Source of the DNA: an uncultured Acidimicrobiales bacterium | Lineage (GTDB): Bacteria; Actinomycetota; Acidimicrobiia; Acidimicrobiales; SZUA-35 | Direction: 5' to 3' | DNA: 39,923 nt | NCBI GenBank assembly: GCA_937925335.1 | Contig: CALEWY010000036.1 | Coordinates: forward strand, 1 to 39,923 | The notes under the pieces: model-generated | The model's database searches: none | The model's input: the letters and a program-made list of their open reading frames with translations, nothing else | Told to the model about the DNA's origin: nothing | Translations under genes and position numbers: made by a program | Shown here: positions 23,756 to 30,570 of the stretch, piece after piece | How the letters are laid out: each line of letters starts with the position of its first letter | Numbering within the stretch: the first letter of the stretch is position 1

Positions 23756-24143
23756 AAGGCTGTATCGGTGGAGGGTCAAGATTTCTTGATCCCCGAGCCT
23801 GAGGTGCTGAGAGATCCGGAGTCAACGCGAAAGGCGCGCCCGAGAGCGCAAACATTCTCGGTAGATCCGGCCCCTCACGCTCGGCGCCGCCACCGTCCAT
23901 CTCAGCAACGAAGCGGCAAGACGCAGCCACCACGACGGACCCTCTGCGGTCTCAGAGACCGCAGTCGGTAGACGAATTTCGCCGATGGCGATACCACCCT
24001 GTACTCAACGGGTTTCGTGTCATTGGACCGGCTGCCGTCTCTGAGACCACAGTCGGTTCGGAACCGGCTGTGGTCTCAGAGATCGCAGAGGGTGGAGGTG
24101 GGGCTGCGGGTTGGGGGTTTTGGCTGCGTGTTACGGTCTTGCG
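23756..24143. other. Gene-free divergent region holding palindromic module copy B
   Basis: These 388 bases separate the divergent starts at 23755 and 24144. I find no convincing gene. They hold module copy B (23944-24088) and, 110 bases upstream of its first palindrome, the 16-mer GCGCGCCCGAGAGCGC at 23834-23849, shared with copy A. The rest shows no recognisable motif. Confidence 0.6.
23944..24088. repeat. Three-palindrome module, copy B
   Basis: Homologous to copy A over its whole length, same orientation. P1 (23944-23964) is identical to copy A's P1. P2 (24027-24057) has arms ACCGGCTG.../...CAGTCGGT with a G-T pair where copy A has G-C. P3 (24068-24088) is CTGTGGTCTC-A-GAGATCGCAG, where both deviations from perfect symmetry are G-T wobbles. 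The inner stems also persist with changed bases: TCGCC-GAT-GGCGA replaces TCGC-TCT-GCGA. It lies 55 bases upstream of the gene at 24144, so it could be within that gene's leader. Confidence 0.85.
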
Positions 24144-24677
24144 ATGCCGATGCGCAGGCGAGCTTCTTCTTGGGTGGTTGTCGGTGGTGCGCTGGCGTTT
24201 GCGCTCTTTCCGTTCTTTTCTTCGGCTCGTTTGAGCGGTGAGGCTCTTGCTCAACTGCCCGATGTCGACTCGGCAACGTTCGTCGACGATCAGCATCGTC
24301 TAGCGATCTTCAGCGACGATTTCGTGGTCGCGACCCGGGTGTACGACGGAACCTCGATCGAGGCGATCCGTACCGCGCTCACTTCTAACGGGTACGAGAT
24401 CTCTGGGCTGAACCGAGCCTCGGTCGAATGTTGTGGGGACTCGGACGGTATTTGGGTTGTCCTCACCGAGGTCGATGACGGTTCGATCTCGGCGTCGCTC
24501 TCGCCTGTCGACAAGGACATCCAGGCAACCTGGCCGGTCTTCCCGATCATGGCTGTGTTGCTCGGCTCAACTGCCCTTGTCTTGCTTCGGGCCCGGTCGA
24601 CCCGACTCGACATCGAACGTGACATCGCAGCGTCTCGCTCGACGAGTCCGCAGTCGACAGAGAGCTCCTTGGTCTGA
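24144..24677 (+). CDS. Small membrane protein with two helices, unknown function
   Basis: A 177-residue protein from the ATG at 24144 (MPMRRRASSWVVVGG). Hydrophobic segments lie at about residues 8-27 and 130-149. Between them is a ~100-residue domain, probably extracytoplasmic, with an adjacent Cys pair (SVECCGDSDGI). The C-terminal tail is polar and Arg/Ser-rich. An in-frame upstream start would place the N-terminus within 25 bases of the palindromic module and lacks the basic signal-anchor layout. I do not recognise the family. It is convergent with the TetR-like gene. Confidence 0.62.
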   Translation: MPMRRRASSWVVVGGALAFALFPFFSSARLSGEALAQLPDVDSATFVDDQHRLAIFSDDFVVATRVYDGTSIEAIRTALTSNGYEISGLNRASVECCGDSDGIWVVLTEVDDGSISASLSPVDKDIQATWPVFPIMAVLLGSTALVLLRARSTRLDIERDIAASRSTSPQSTESSLV

Positions 24678-24691
24678 CAAGCCAGATACCT

Positions 24692-24721
24692 CCCGGGTCT
24701 GAGATGCAGAGACCTCTCGGG
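24692..24721. terminator. Bulged hairpin between convergent genes
   Basis: CCCG-GGTCT pairs with AGACC-TCT-CGGG around a 9-base loop, with a three-base bulge on one side. It lies 14 bases after one stop and 27 bases before the other, as expected for a bidirectional terminator. Its GGTCT/AGACC core resembles the palindromic modules; with so short a match that may be chance. Confidence 0.5.
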
Positions 24722-24748
24722 CACTGCCCAAACGGCCTGGTGCCCTGG

Positions 24749-25471
24749 CTAGAACTTGGGCCTCGTGAAGAGTCGGTCCCAGGCGCCGCGGACGTCGGTC
24801 GGTATGGCTTCTCGATCGTCTTTGTGGCGCACCGCGCTGGTCACGATCGACGCAACGGCAAAGTCGAGCGAATCCCAGTCATCACTGCTGCTGAGTTTGA
24901 GATCGATCCCCGCCCGCGTCTGGATCGAGAATCCATCGACGATGGCCATGATCGAGCGAGTCACCCACTCGGCACTGCAGCCGTTGCACAACTCGAGGTC
25001 GAGGGCATCGATCACCTCGCCGAACAGCGCAGCCATGGCGTCGATCCAGTCATCCACGCTGGAGCCGATCGCCGCAATGTCGTCGGCGTGCCCGCCGGCG
25101 AGCATGGTGAGCTCTGACCAGAACCTCGGATTCAAGGCGTTCCGCAACACCTCAAGGCGCATCTCTTGAAGCACCGAATTGGCCCTGTTCTCAGGATTCG
25201 TCGCAACCGCGCCAACGAGTCGCTCGACGACATCGGCCAAGTCCCATGAGTCGCCAAGTCGTTGGCGGAGCTCGCGGCGGTAGTCCTCAGCGCTTGGCCA
25301 CAAGTCGTGGAACGCCTCGGATGGAAGGTTGGTGCGGCCAAGAACGTCGTCAGGTTCAAGTGCTTCGATTGGGCTACCGACAGCTGCGAGCAGGTGCTTC
25401 ATGCCAGCGGTAAGCAGTTCATCACGTTGAAGCTCCACATCGCTCGGCAACGCCTCCTCGCTCATCGTCAT
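24749..25471 (-). CDS. TetR-like regulator
   Basis: A 240-residue protein. The first ~65 residues fit a TetR-type helix-turn-helix (AGMKHLLAAVG, then PDDVLGRTNLPSEAFHDLWPSAEDYRREL, with the usual F..W/F..Y.L pattern). The rest is all-helical, as in TetR ligand domains. The start ATG at 25471 overlaps the TGA of the upstream Cys-rich gene (ATGA), so it is translated with it. HTH conservation is moderate, and the call rests on pattern rather than a strong signature. Targets may include its own operon with the desaturase. Confidence 0.65.
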   Translation of the reverse strand: MTMSEEALPSDVELQRDELLTAGMKHLLAAVGSPIEALEPDDVLGRTNLPSEAFHDLWPSAEDYRRELRQRLGDSWDLADVVERLVGAVATNPENRANSVLQEMRLEVLRNALNPRFWSELTMLAGGHADDIAAIGSSVDDWIDAMAALFGEVIDALDLELCNGCSAEWVTRSIMAIVDGFSIQTRAGIDLKLSSSDDWDSLDFAVASIVTSAVRHKDDREAIPTDVRGAWDRLFTRPKF

Positions 25472-26193
25472 GTCCCGCTCGATTCTGATGACTCCGCTCG
25501 CTGCGCCAGTTCCGCAGCGATCTCCGGCCCGACGAGTCCTTGAAGCTCCGATCGCAGACTGATCGCGACTGGGACTTCGCCGACATACGCCGATGGCAGG
25601 CCGTCGGAATGTTCGCGTTCGGTGCAGCACCATGCGAGATCGGAGCCATCGGTGCCCCAATCGTCTCGCCGCCAGCGGCGAAGCGTCTTCACCCCGTCAT
25701 CGTCGGTATCGACCCGGATCGGTACCTGCCAACAAATCGACGGCCGCCAATCCATCGGCGACTCGTCGTCGTCGAGAGCGCCGAGGTAGAGAGCACAACC
25801 CTCGCCACCGCTGAACCCCGGACGGTTGTGAAAGATGCAGGCGCCGTCGACAACGCGGGTTGCCTGACCACCGTTTCGGTTCGTCGGCGCATCTCGCAAG
25901 ACGCCTTCTGCAGCCGCCGTTGCATGGTTCTCGAAGCGGGCGGGATCGAGAGTCAAACCCAGCGCTTCGACGAGGCGGGCTTCGTCCTCGCCGAGAAGAT
26001 GCGCACCCTCGCTGCAACAGCCCTGGGCGAGCTCAGGCGCCGGGCGATCAAGAATTCCTTGGCAGCCGTTGCCCCAGAGGCACTGCCAGTTTGAGTCGGT
26101 GAAGCCGACGTCGATTCGCCAGTGGGTTCCGTCAACCGGATCGGCGAACTCCTCGAAGTGCGCAGCGCTCGTCGACCCCTCCTCGTCAGCCAT
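25468..26193 (-). CDS. Cys-rich protein, possibly YkgJ/DUF3109-like
   Basis: A 241-residue cytoplasmic-type protein with ordered Cys clusters: CLWGNGCQG, AQGCCSEGAHL, GACIFHNRPGF followed by GCALYLG, PSICWQVPI and AWCCTE. The order C-x5-C...CC...C-I-F...GC...C-W resembles the YkgJ/DUF3109 zinc- or iron-chelating proteins, whose Cys residues bind a metal or Fe-S cluster. This is by-eye similarity, not a firm assignment. The start is the ATG at 26193, six bases after the desaturase stop. It overlaps the TetR-like gene by four bases. The tight spacing suggests a shared role, perhaps redox supply or control for the iron-dependent oxygenase and desaturase upstream. Confidence 0.6.
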   Translation of the reverse strand: MADEEGSTSAAHFEEFADPVDGTHWRIDVGFTDSNWQCLWGNGCQGILDRPAPELAQGCCSEGAHLLGEDEARLVEALGLTLDPARFENHATAAAEGVLRDAPTNRNGGQATRVVDGACIFHNRPGFSGGEGCALYLGALDDDESPMDWRPSICWQVPIRVDTDDDGVKTLRRWRRDDWGTDGSDLAWCCTEREHSDGLPSAYVGEVPVAISLRSELQGLVGPEIAAELAQRAESSESSGT

Positions 26194-26199
26194 GGGTTG

Positions 26200-27288
26200 C
26201 TAGAGGTTGACGTCGAAGCGCCAGCCGTCCGACGTCTTCGTGACGACGTGGCAGTCTCGAGCGATACGCCACAGTGCCTTCACCGCTGGCGTGTCGTCGA
26301 AGCGGTAGAGCTCCGGGTACGCGGCTGCGATCGCATCGGTTGCCTCTTTGGCGCGGTAGTGCGGGATCTTCGGGTCGAGATGGTGGGCGACGTGGGTCGA
26401 TCCGATGCGGTGATGCAAGAAGTCGGCGACGGTGCCATACGGGCGATCAACCGTGCAGAAGGCGCCGCGCACGAACGACCATTCGTCCTCGTCGTAGTGA
26501 GGAACGTTGGTGTCGGTGTGCTGCATCCACGTATAGGCGACGACCCATGCATTCACGACGAGCAGTGGGCCGCCATAGAGCGCCATCACGAACCAAATGC
26601 TCGACACGCCGAAGGACAACCAAAGCAGCAGGATGTGCATCGAAAGCACACCGGCAGCGGAGATCAGAACCTTGCGTGGCCACTTGCCAGGAAACAGCGA
26701 CTTCGAGAACGGCGCCCTCGGCCAGAAGTGATTGGTGAGCCCACGGCTCGGTCCGCCGGTTGCTCCGATCAACAAATACATGGGCCAGCCAACGCCGAGC
26801 CGCGACGCGATCGCAACGAGGGCACGAGGCGCTCGGCCGATGCGGCGACCTGCTCGGGTCGCTCGCAGCGCACGGTCGGTGCCATCGGCCTTCGGGACGT
26901 GCGTTTCACCTTCGGTGAGGTGGTTCGTCTTCGCATGATGCAGAGCGTGGCTGCGCTGCCAGGAGAAGTAGGGAACGAGCAGTGATGTGTGCAGCACAAA
27001 TCCGATCGTGTCCTGCAGCTTTGTGCCTTCGCAGAATGCTCGATGACCACACTCGTGGGCAACGACCCACACGCCGGTAGCGATCGTGCCGCAAACGAAA
27101 ATGTAGGCAAGCCACAACGGTGCGTAGCTCCACGTGAACGGGAGGAACGCCCAGGCCACGAACCCGGTCATCAAGGTGAGCCCGACGGACATGCCACCGT
27201 GCAGTGAGGAGCGCAGGAGGCTTCGCTCTCCGCACTCCTTCGGGATCACCGATGCAAGTTCGATTCGAGAAGGAACAGGAGTCGCCAC
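26200..27288 (-). CDS. Membrane fatty-acid desaturase, Delta12-type
   Basis: A 362-residue membrane di-iron desaturase. The three His boxes are present: HECGH at residues 78-82, HALHH starting at 114, and HVAHH near residue 300. The N-terminal ELASVIPKECGERSLLRSS resembles the Delta12/omega-6 (FAD2-like) class, which inserts a second double bond into oleoyl chains, more than the Delta9 class. Several hydrophobic segments flank the boxes. It starts at a GTG at 27288. The 2-oxoglutarate oxygenase lies 47 bases upstream and the Cys-rich protein six bases downstream. The regiospecificity is inferred. Confidence 0.88.
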   Translation of the reverse strand: MATPVPSRIELASVIPKECGERSLLRSSLHGGMSVGLTLMTGFVAWAFLPFTWSYAPLWLAYIFVCGTIATGVWVVAHECGHRAFCEGTKLQDTIGFVLHTSLLVPYFSWQRSHALHHAKTNHLTEGETHVPKADGTDRALRATRAGRRIGRAPRALVAIASRLGVGWPMYLLIGATGGPSRGLTNHFWPRAPFSKSLFPGKWPRKVLISAAGVLSMHILLLWLSFGVSSIWFVMALYGGPLLVVNAWVVAYTWMQHTDTNVPHYDEDEWSFVRGAFCTVDRPYGTVADFLHHRIGSTHVAHHLDPKIPHYRAKEATDAIAAAYPELYRFDDTPAVKALWRIARDCHVVTKTSDGWRFDVNL

Positions 27289-27335
27289 CCCGAAACTCTA
27301 GAGGCTGAGAACCACAAGCTTTCGCTACCCAAGGG

Positions 27336-28352
27336 TCACTTTTCAGCAGGGTTCCCGGGTTCAAGACGGAAGTCGGAGATCTGGACCTCAGCGCCGTAGT
27401 CGGCGAAGTCACCGTCGGCTCGGGCCTGGCGAAACTTCCCCCAGTTGATCGTGTCGTACGCAGCGCTCCCGCCGGCGTCGATCGACCCTGGCAAGGGTGC
27501 GTAGTTGGTTTCGTAGCTCGGGTTGAAGAAGTAGGGGAGTGAATACCGGGCACGATGGGTGATCGGAGCAACCCGATGAAGGCCAGCTCGGTATCGGTCG
27601 TTCGACCACACCTGCATCATGTCGCCGGTGTTCACAACGAGAGCACCTGGAATGGGTTCGACCTCGAGCCAGTCGTCGCCATGGCTGACCTGGAGCCCGC
27701 CAACGTCATCTTGCAGCAACACGGTGAGCGCTCCTGAGTCGGTGTGGTGATGCAGCGCCATGTCGCCGAGCGGCGTGACGTCACGCGCCTCGTCCGCCGC
27801 GAGTGGATCGTCGAGCGGGTAGTAGTTGAGACGTACGAAACTGCTGTGGCCCGGAGCAAACGCGCCGGACAAGTGGTCGGCAGGTTCGTCGAGGCCAAGG
27901 CAAAACGCGGCCAAGAGCCACAGTGAGAGTTCTTCGCAGGCGTCGAGCCAGCCGAGCATCGTCTGGCGAAATCCGGGGAGCGCCGGCCATTGGTTGATGC
28001 CGTCGACCGATTGTTGATTCGCCGGGTTGTCATCGCCGAGCTCGGGGAACGGGACCTGCGAAATGTCGAGCACCTCTTTCCGATCGCGAGCGTTCTTCGT
28101 GAGCTCGCGGTCGTAATAGCCCCTGGTGTTCTCCTTGGTGCGAAGAAGTGAACGCTTCTCGTCCATCGGTTGAGCGAAGAACCTCGCCGCAGCGCTCCAC
28201 ACCTCGTCGATCTGTTCGGCCGCAATGCCGTGGTTCACGACCTGAAAGAACCCGAAGCGTTCGGCGGCGTCGGCAACCGCTTGTGTCACGTCGCTACTGG
28301 GGACAGCGGCATTTGCTCCGTCGAGGTCGATGATCGGGACGTCGCTTGGCAT
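27336..28352 (-). CDS. Isopenicillin-N-synthase-like Fe(II)/2-oxoglutarate oxygenase
   Basis: A 338-residue oxygenase of the IPNS/2OG-Fe(II) superfamily. The N-terminal domain opens with VPIIDLDGAN and GFFQVVNHGI. The iron ligands are His203 and Asp205 in HHHTDSGALTVL and the distal His259 in YRAGLHRV. The 2-oxoglutarate-binding RxS is Arg269-Tyr-Ser271. The start is the ATG at 28352 with GGAG four bases upstream. Family members oxidise small metabolites of many kinds, so no product can be named. It is divergent from the membrane-protein/GntR operon, with two tandem dyads in between, and is probably the first gene of the desaturase operon. Confidence 0.88.
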   Translation of the reverse strand: MPSDVPIIDLDGANAAVPSSDVTQAVADAAERFGFFQVVNHGIAAEQIDEVWSAAARFFAQPMDEKRSLLRTKENTRGYYDRELTKNARDRKEVLDISQVPFPELGDDNPANQQSVDGINQWPALPGFRQTMLGWLDACEELSLWLLAAFCLGLDEPADHLSGAFAPGHSSFVRLNYYPLDDPLAADEARDVTPLGDMALHHHTDSGALTVLLQDDVGGLQVSHGDDWLEVEPIPGALVVNTGDMMQVWSNDRYRAGLHRVAPITHRARYSLPYFFNPSYETNYAPLPGSIDAGGSAAYDTINWGKFRQARADGDFADYGAEVQISDFRLEPGNPAEK

Positions 28353-28416
28353 GTCTCCGTTGTAGCGATTTCTCACCAGCGAAAGAGGAGCGGGCGAAGA
28401 AACTCACCGATTCGAG

Positions 28417-28466
28417 CTTGTCCCACTTGACAGGGACAAGCCCTTGTCTCACACTTGTGGGACAAG
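28417..28466. promoter_or_regulatory. Two tandem 24-bp dyads around a promoter
   Basis: Dyad 1 (28417-28440) is CTTGTCCC-N8-GGGACAAG with exact arms. Dyad 2 (28443-28466) is CTTGTC-N12-GACAAG with 10 of 11 symmetric positions. Their centres are 26 bases apart. The spacer of dyad 1 contains a consensus -35, TTGACA (28427-28432). A -10 candidate, CACACT at 28450-28455, lies 17 bases on, inside dyad 2. A bound repressor would cover both boxes of the rightward promoter. The long spacing between half-sites fits a YtrA-type GntR protein such as the one encoded at 30094. Confidence 0.75.
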
Positions 28467-28508
28467 AGGTTCGGATAGGGCGGGCAAGCGATGGGTCAGG
28501 AGATTGGC

Positions 28509-29222
28509 ATGGCATCTGCGGTCGATGATCAGCAGGCGGAAGATGTGCAGGCGGGAATTGGGCACGGCTCATCGTTCGACCAGGCGTCGCTCGATCAACT
28601 CATTCCAGCGCCGATGAGTCGGCTCCGGACATTTGTTGTCGGTGGTCTGATCCTGATGGGTGCAGTCGCCGCCGCGTTCTTGTTGGGAGGTGGCTACCTC
28701 GTGCCGCAGCCAACGCGGGGTTCGAGCTTTGGGTCGGATGGTGCGCTGCGCATCGATCGCGAAGGCGGCGCCTTCATTGGCGAAGTGATGATGCCGAACA
28801 ACAGCGCTCGGGATGTCCGCATCACCGCTGTCGACCTTGATGCGCCAGGCGCCGAACTCGTCACCGTCACAGCCAGGATCGAGAACTCAACCGATGGCGA
28901 AGGACGGGGAGAGGATCGAGTTGCGTCGCTGCCGCTGCCGATCACGGTTCCTGCCGGCGAACGTGCCTTCATCGCCGTGCACTTCAGGCCAACGGACTGC
29001 GATGAGGCATCAGCGTTGGTTGACGCCGGGTCGGCCGGCCCTCCGTGGGGAATCGCAACGGCAACGGTCGACTTTGGCGACGGAGCGTTTCCTCCGTTGA
29101 ACGCAAGCGTTCGGCTCGACGAAGATCCGATCGCTGAGGTTGGCGGGTCGTCGTTACTCACCGCTGACCAGCTCCTCGACGGTGACCACCCACTCGCTCT
29201 CGCATGTGAGGTGCTCCGATGA
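28509..29222 (+). CDS. Single-pass membrane protein of unknown function
   Basis: A 237-residue protein. The ATG at 28509 is chosen because AGGAG ends six bases upstream; an ATG at 28491 lacks this. The N-terminal ~35 residues are acidic and soluble, residues ~39-60 are a membrane segment (FVVGGLILMGAVAAAFLLGG), and the remaining ~175 residues form a beta-rich domain with two Cys (PTDCDEA, ALACEVL). This is probably N-in with the domain outside. It overlaps the next gene (ATGA). The topology suits an accessory or anti-sigma-like envelope protein, but no family is recognised. Confidence 0.7.
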   Translation: MASAVDDQQAEDVQAGIGHGSSFDQASLDQLIPAPMSRLRTFVVGGLILMGAVAAAFLLGGGYLVPQPTRGSSFGSDGALRIDREGGAFIGEVMMPNNSARDVRITAVDLDAPGAELVTVTARIENSTDGEGRGEDRVASLPLPITVPAGERAFIAVHFRPTDCDEASALVDAGSAGPPWGIATATVDFGDGAFPPLNASVRLDEDPIAEVGGSSLLTADQLLDGDHPLALACEVLR

Positions 29223-30097
29223 CGGGAATCCTCGATCGGCTGGTCCGTGTTCGCTTCCTCCTTCTCTTGGCGCCGATCGTCGTTCTCCTCGTCGCATCGC
29301 CAGCCGGTGGTGATGGCCTGGGCCAAGGCTCGACTGCGATTGCACTCGGGTCACTCGCGTTGTTCTGTCTCTCGTTGGGGTTGAACCTCGCCGGATATGA
29401 CCCCGACGCTCCGGCGATCGCTTCGAAACTCTCCGAAGACCCTGCGGGGCAGGCGCTGCTCGAGCGGTGGCTTCGTCGTTCGAAGAGATTTCGTTTCGTC
29501 GGCGGAGCCGCAGGATTCGTGATCAGCCTGGGCGTCCTGGCCGATGGGAACCTCTTTCAGATTCTCCTCTTCGTATTGCTCGGCATCGCTGTCGGGGGAG
29601 GGCTCGCCGAGATTCACGTCTTCCGTCGTCGTTCCGGAGGGAGTCGGCTCGCCGATCTCGCTGTTCGTCACGTCGCCGACTACACGACCCGCACGGACCG
29701 TTGGGCGCTGATCGCGATCGCCGTCTTCGCAATTGCACTCGCCGTCGTCTCGCTCGTCGCCTCGGCCGAGGCTCGCGGGTTCGTCGTTTTCAGTTCCCTC
29801 GCCGCACTCCTCGTCGCGGCGGTCGCCGGAGCGTTGCAACGGCTCGTTGTCGTCCGGCCGCGGCCAGCGCTGCCCGACGCCCTGCGGTCGGCTGATGATC
29901 TACTCCGAAGGCTTGCTGCCACACGCGGCTTCACTCGCCCGGCGATCGCTCTTGGTGCGGGGTTGTTGGCTCAAGCACTCGGCCGTCTGGGAACCGACGT
30001 TGCGATCGCCGCTGCAGTGTTGTTCGCGATCGCGTCGCTGGCCTGGTACGTGTCGAGTCGGCAGAGTCAGATTCGTCCGGCGGTCGCGATCCAATGA
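29219..30097 (+). CDS. Polytopic membrane protein of unknown function
   Basis: A 292-residue hydrophobic protein with about eight predicted membrane segments (two near residues 9-30 and 39-58, a pair near 92-130, a pair near 163-205, and one or two at the C-terminal end). An Arg-rich cytoplasmic stretch lies around residues 83-92 (RWLRRSKRFRF). No transporter signature, Walker motif or catalytic motif is visible. It is coupled by ATGA overlaps to both the gene before and the GntR gene after, so all three are made together. In many YtrA-type operons the partners are ABC transporter genes; none is seen here. Confidence 0.72.
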   Translation: MTGILDRLVRVRFLLLLAPIVVLLVASPAGGDGLGQGSTAIALGSLALFCLSLGLNLAGYDPDAPAIASKLSEDPAGQALLERWLRRSKRFRFVGGAAGFVISLGVLADGNLFQILLFVLLGIAVGGGLAEIHVFRRRSGGSRLADLAVRHVADYTTRTDRWALIAIAVFAIALAVVSLVASAEARGFVVFSSLAALLVAAVAGALQRLVVVRPRPALPDALRSADDLLRRLAATRGFTRPAIALGAGLLAQALGRLGTDVAIAAAVLFAIASLAWYVSSRQSQIRPAVAIQ

Positions 30098-30468
30098 TGT
30101 TGCGAGTCGACTCCACCCTGGCCCTGCCGGTCTACGAGCAGATTCGTTCACAGGTTGTTCGAATGGTTGTTGCCGGCACGATCGAACCGGGCACGCGTAT
30201 GCCGACGATTCGCCAGCTCGCGAACGACCTGCAGCTTGCAAAGGGGACGGTTGCGAAGGCGTATTCGTTACTGGAGCAAAGCAGCGTGCTCGAATCGCGG
30301 GGGCACAAGGGCACCTTCATCATCGGTCCAGGCGACGTTGGCACCGACGTGTCAGAAGTAGAAGACCTCAACGCCGCGGTCGATCAGTTGGTGGTGGCGG
30401 CTCGCCAGCTCGGGTTCGAACGCGACGAAGCGGTCGATCTGCTGCGAAGCCGTTGGGATCTTCTCTGA
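30094..30468 (+). CDS. YtrA-type GntR transcriptional regulator
   Basis: A 124-residue regulator. The N-terminal winged helix is classic GntR: LPVYEQIRSQVVRMVVAGTIEPGTRMPTIRQLANDL, then GTVAKAYSLLEQSSVLESRGHKGTFII. After it comes only a short ~50-residue helical tail (LNAAVDQLVVAARQLGFERDEAVDLLRSRW), which defines the YtrA subfamily of small GntR proteins, where the tail dimerises. The start ATG overlaps the preceding stop. YtrA-like proteins normally repress their own operon from a long-spaced inverted repeat, and the dyads at 28417-28466 upstream of this operon are the obvious target. The effector is unknown. Confidence 0.92.
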   Translation: MMLRVDSTLALPVYEQIRSQVVRMVVAGTIEPGTRMPTIRQLANDLQLAKGTVAKAYSLLEQSSVLESRGHKGTFIIGPGDVGTDVSEVEDLNAAVDQLVVAARQLGFERDEAVDLLRSRWDLL

Positions 30469-30570
30469 CCGAACCGCTCGTCGTTTCGTCAACGCCGTTG
30501 GATCTGAGCGAGCCGCGGCAGGCCGCGTTCGATCAGGCTTGGCAGTCGTGACGTGCGCGGAACGGTCTCG

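Noticed and set aside
30466..30551. Short frame after the GntR gene reading TEPLVVSSTPLDLSEPRQAAFDQAWQS
   Set aside because: It has no ATG, GTG or TTG at a useful place; only a CTG overlapping the GntR stop could start it. It may be a remnant, but nothing supports translation.
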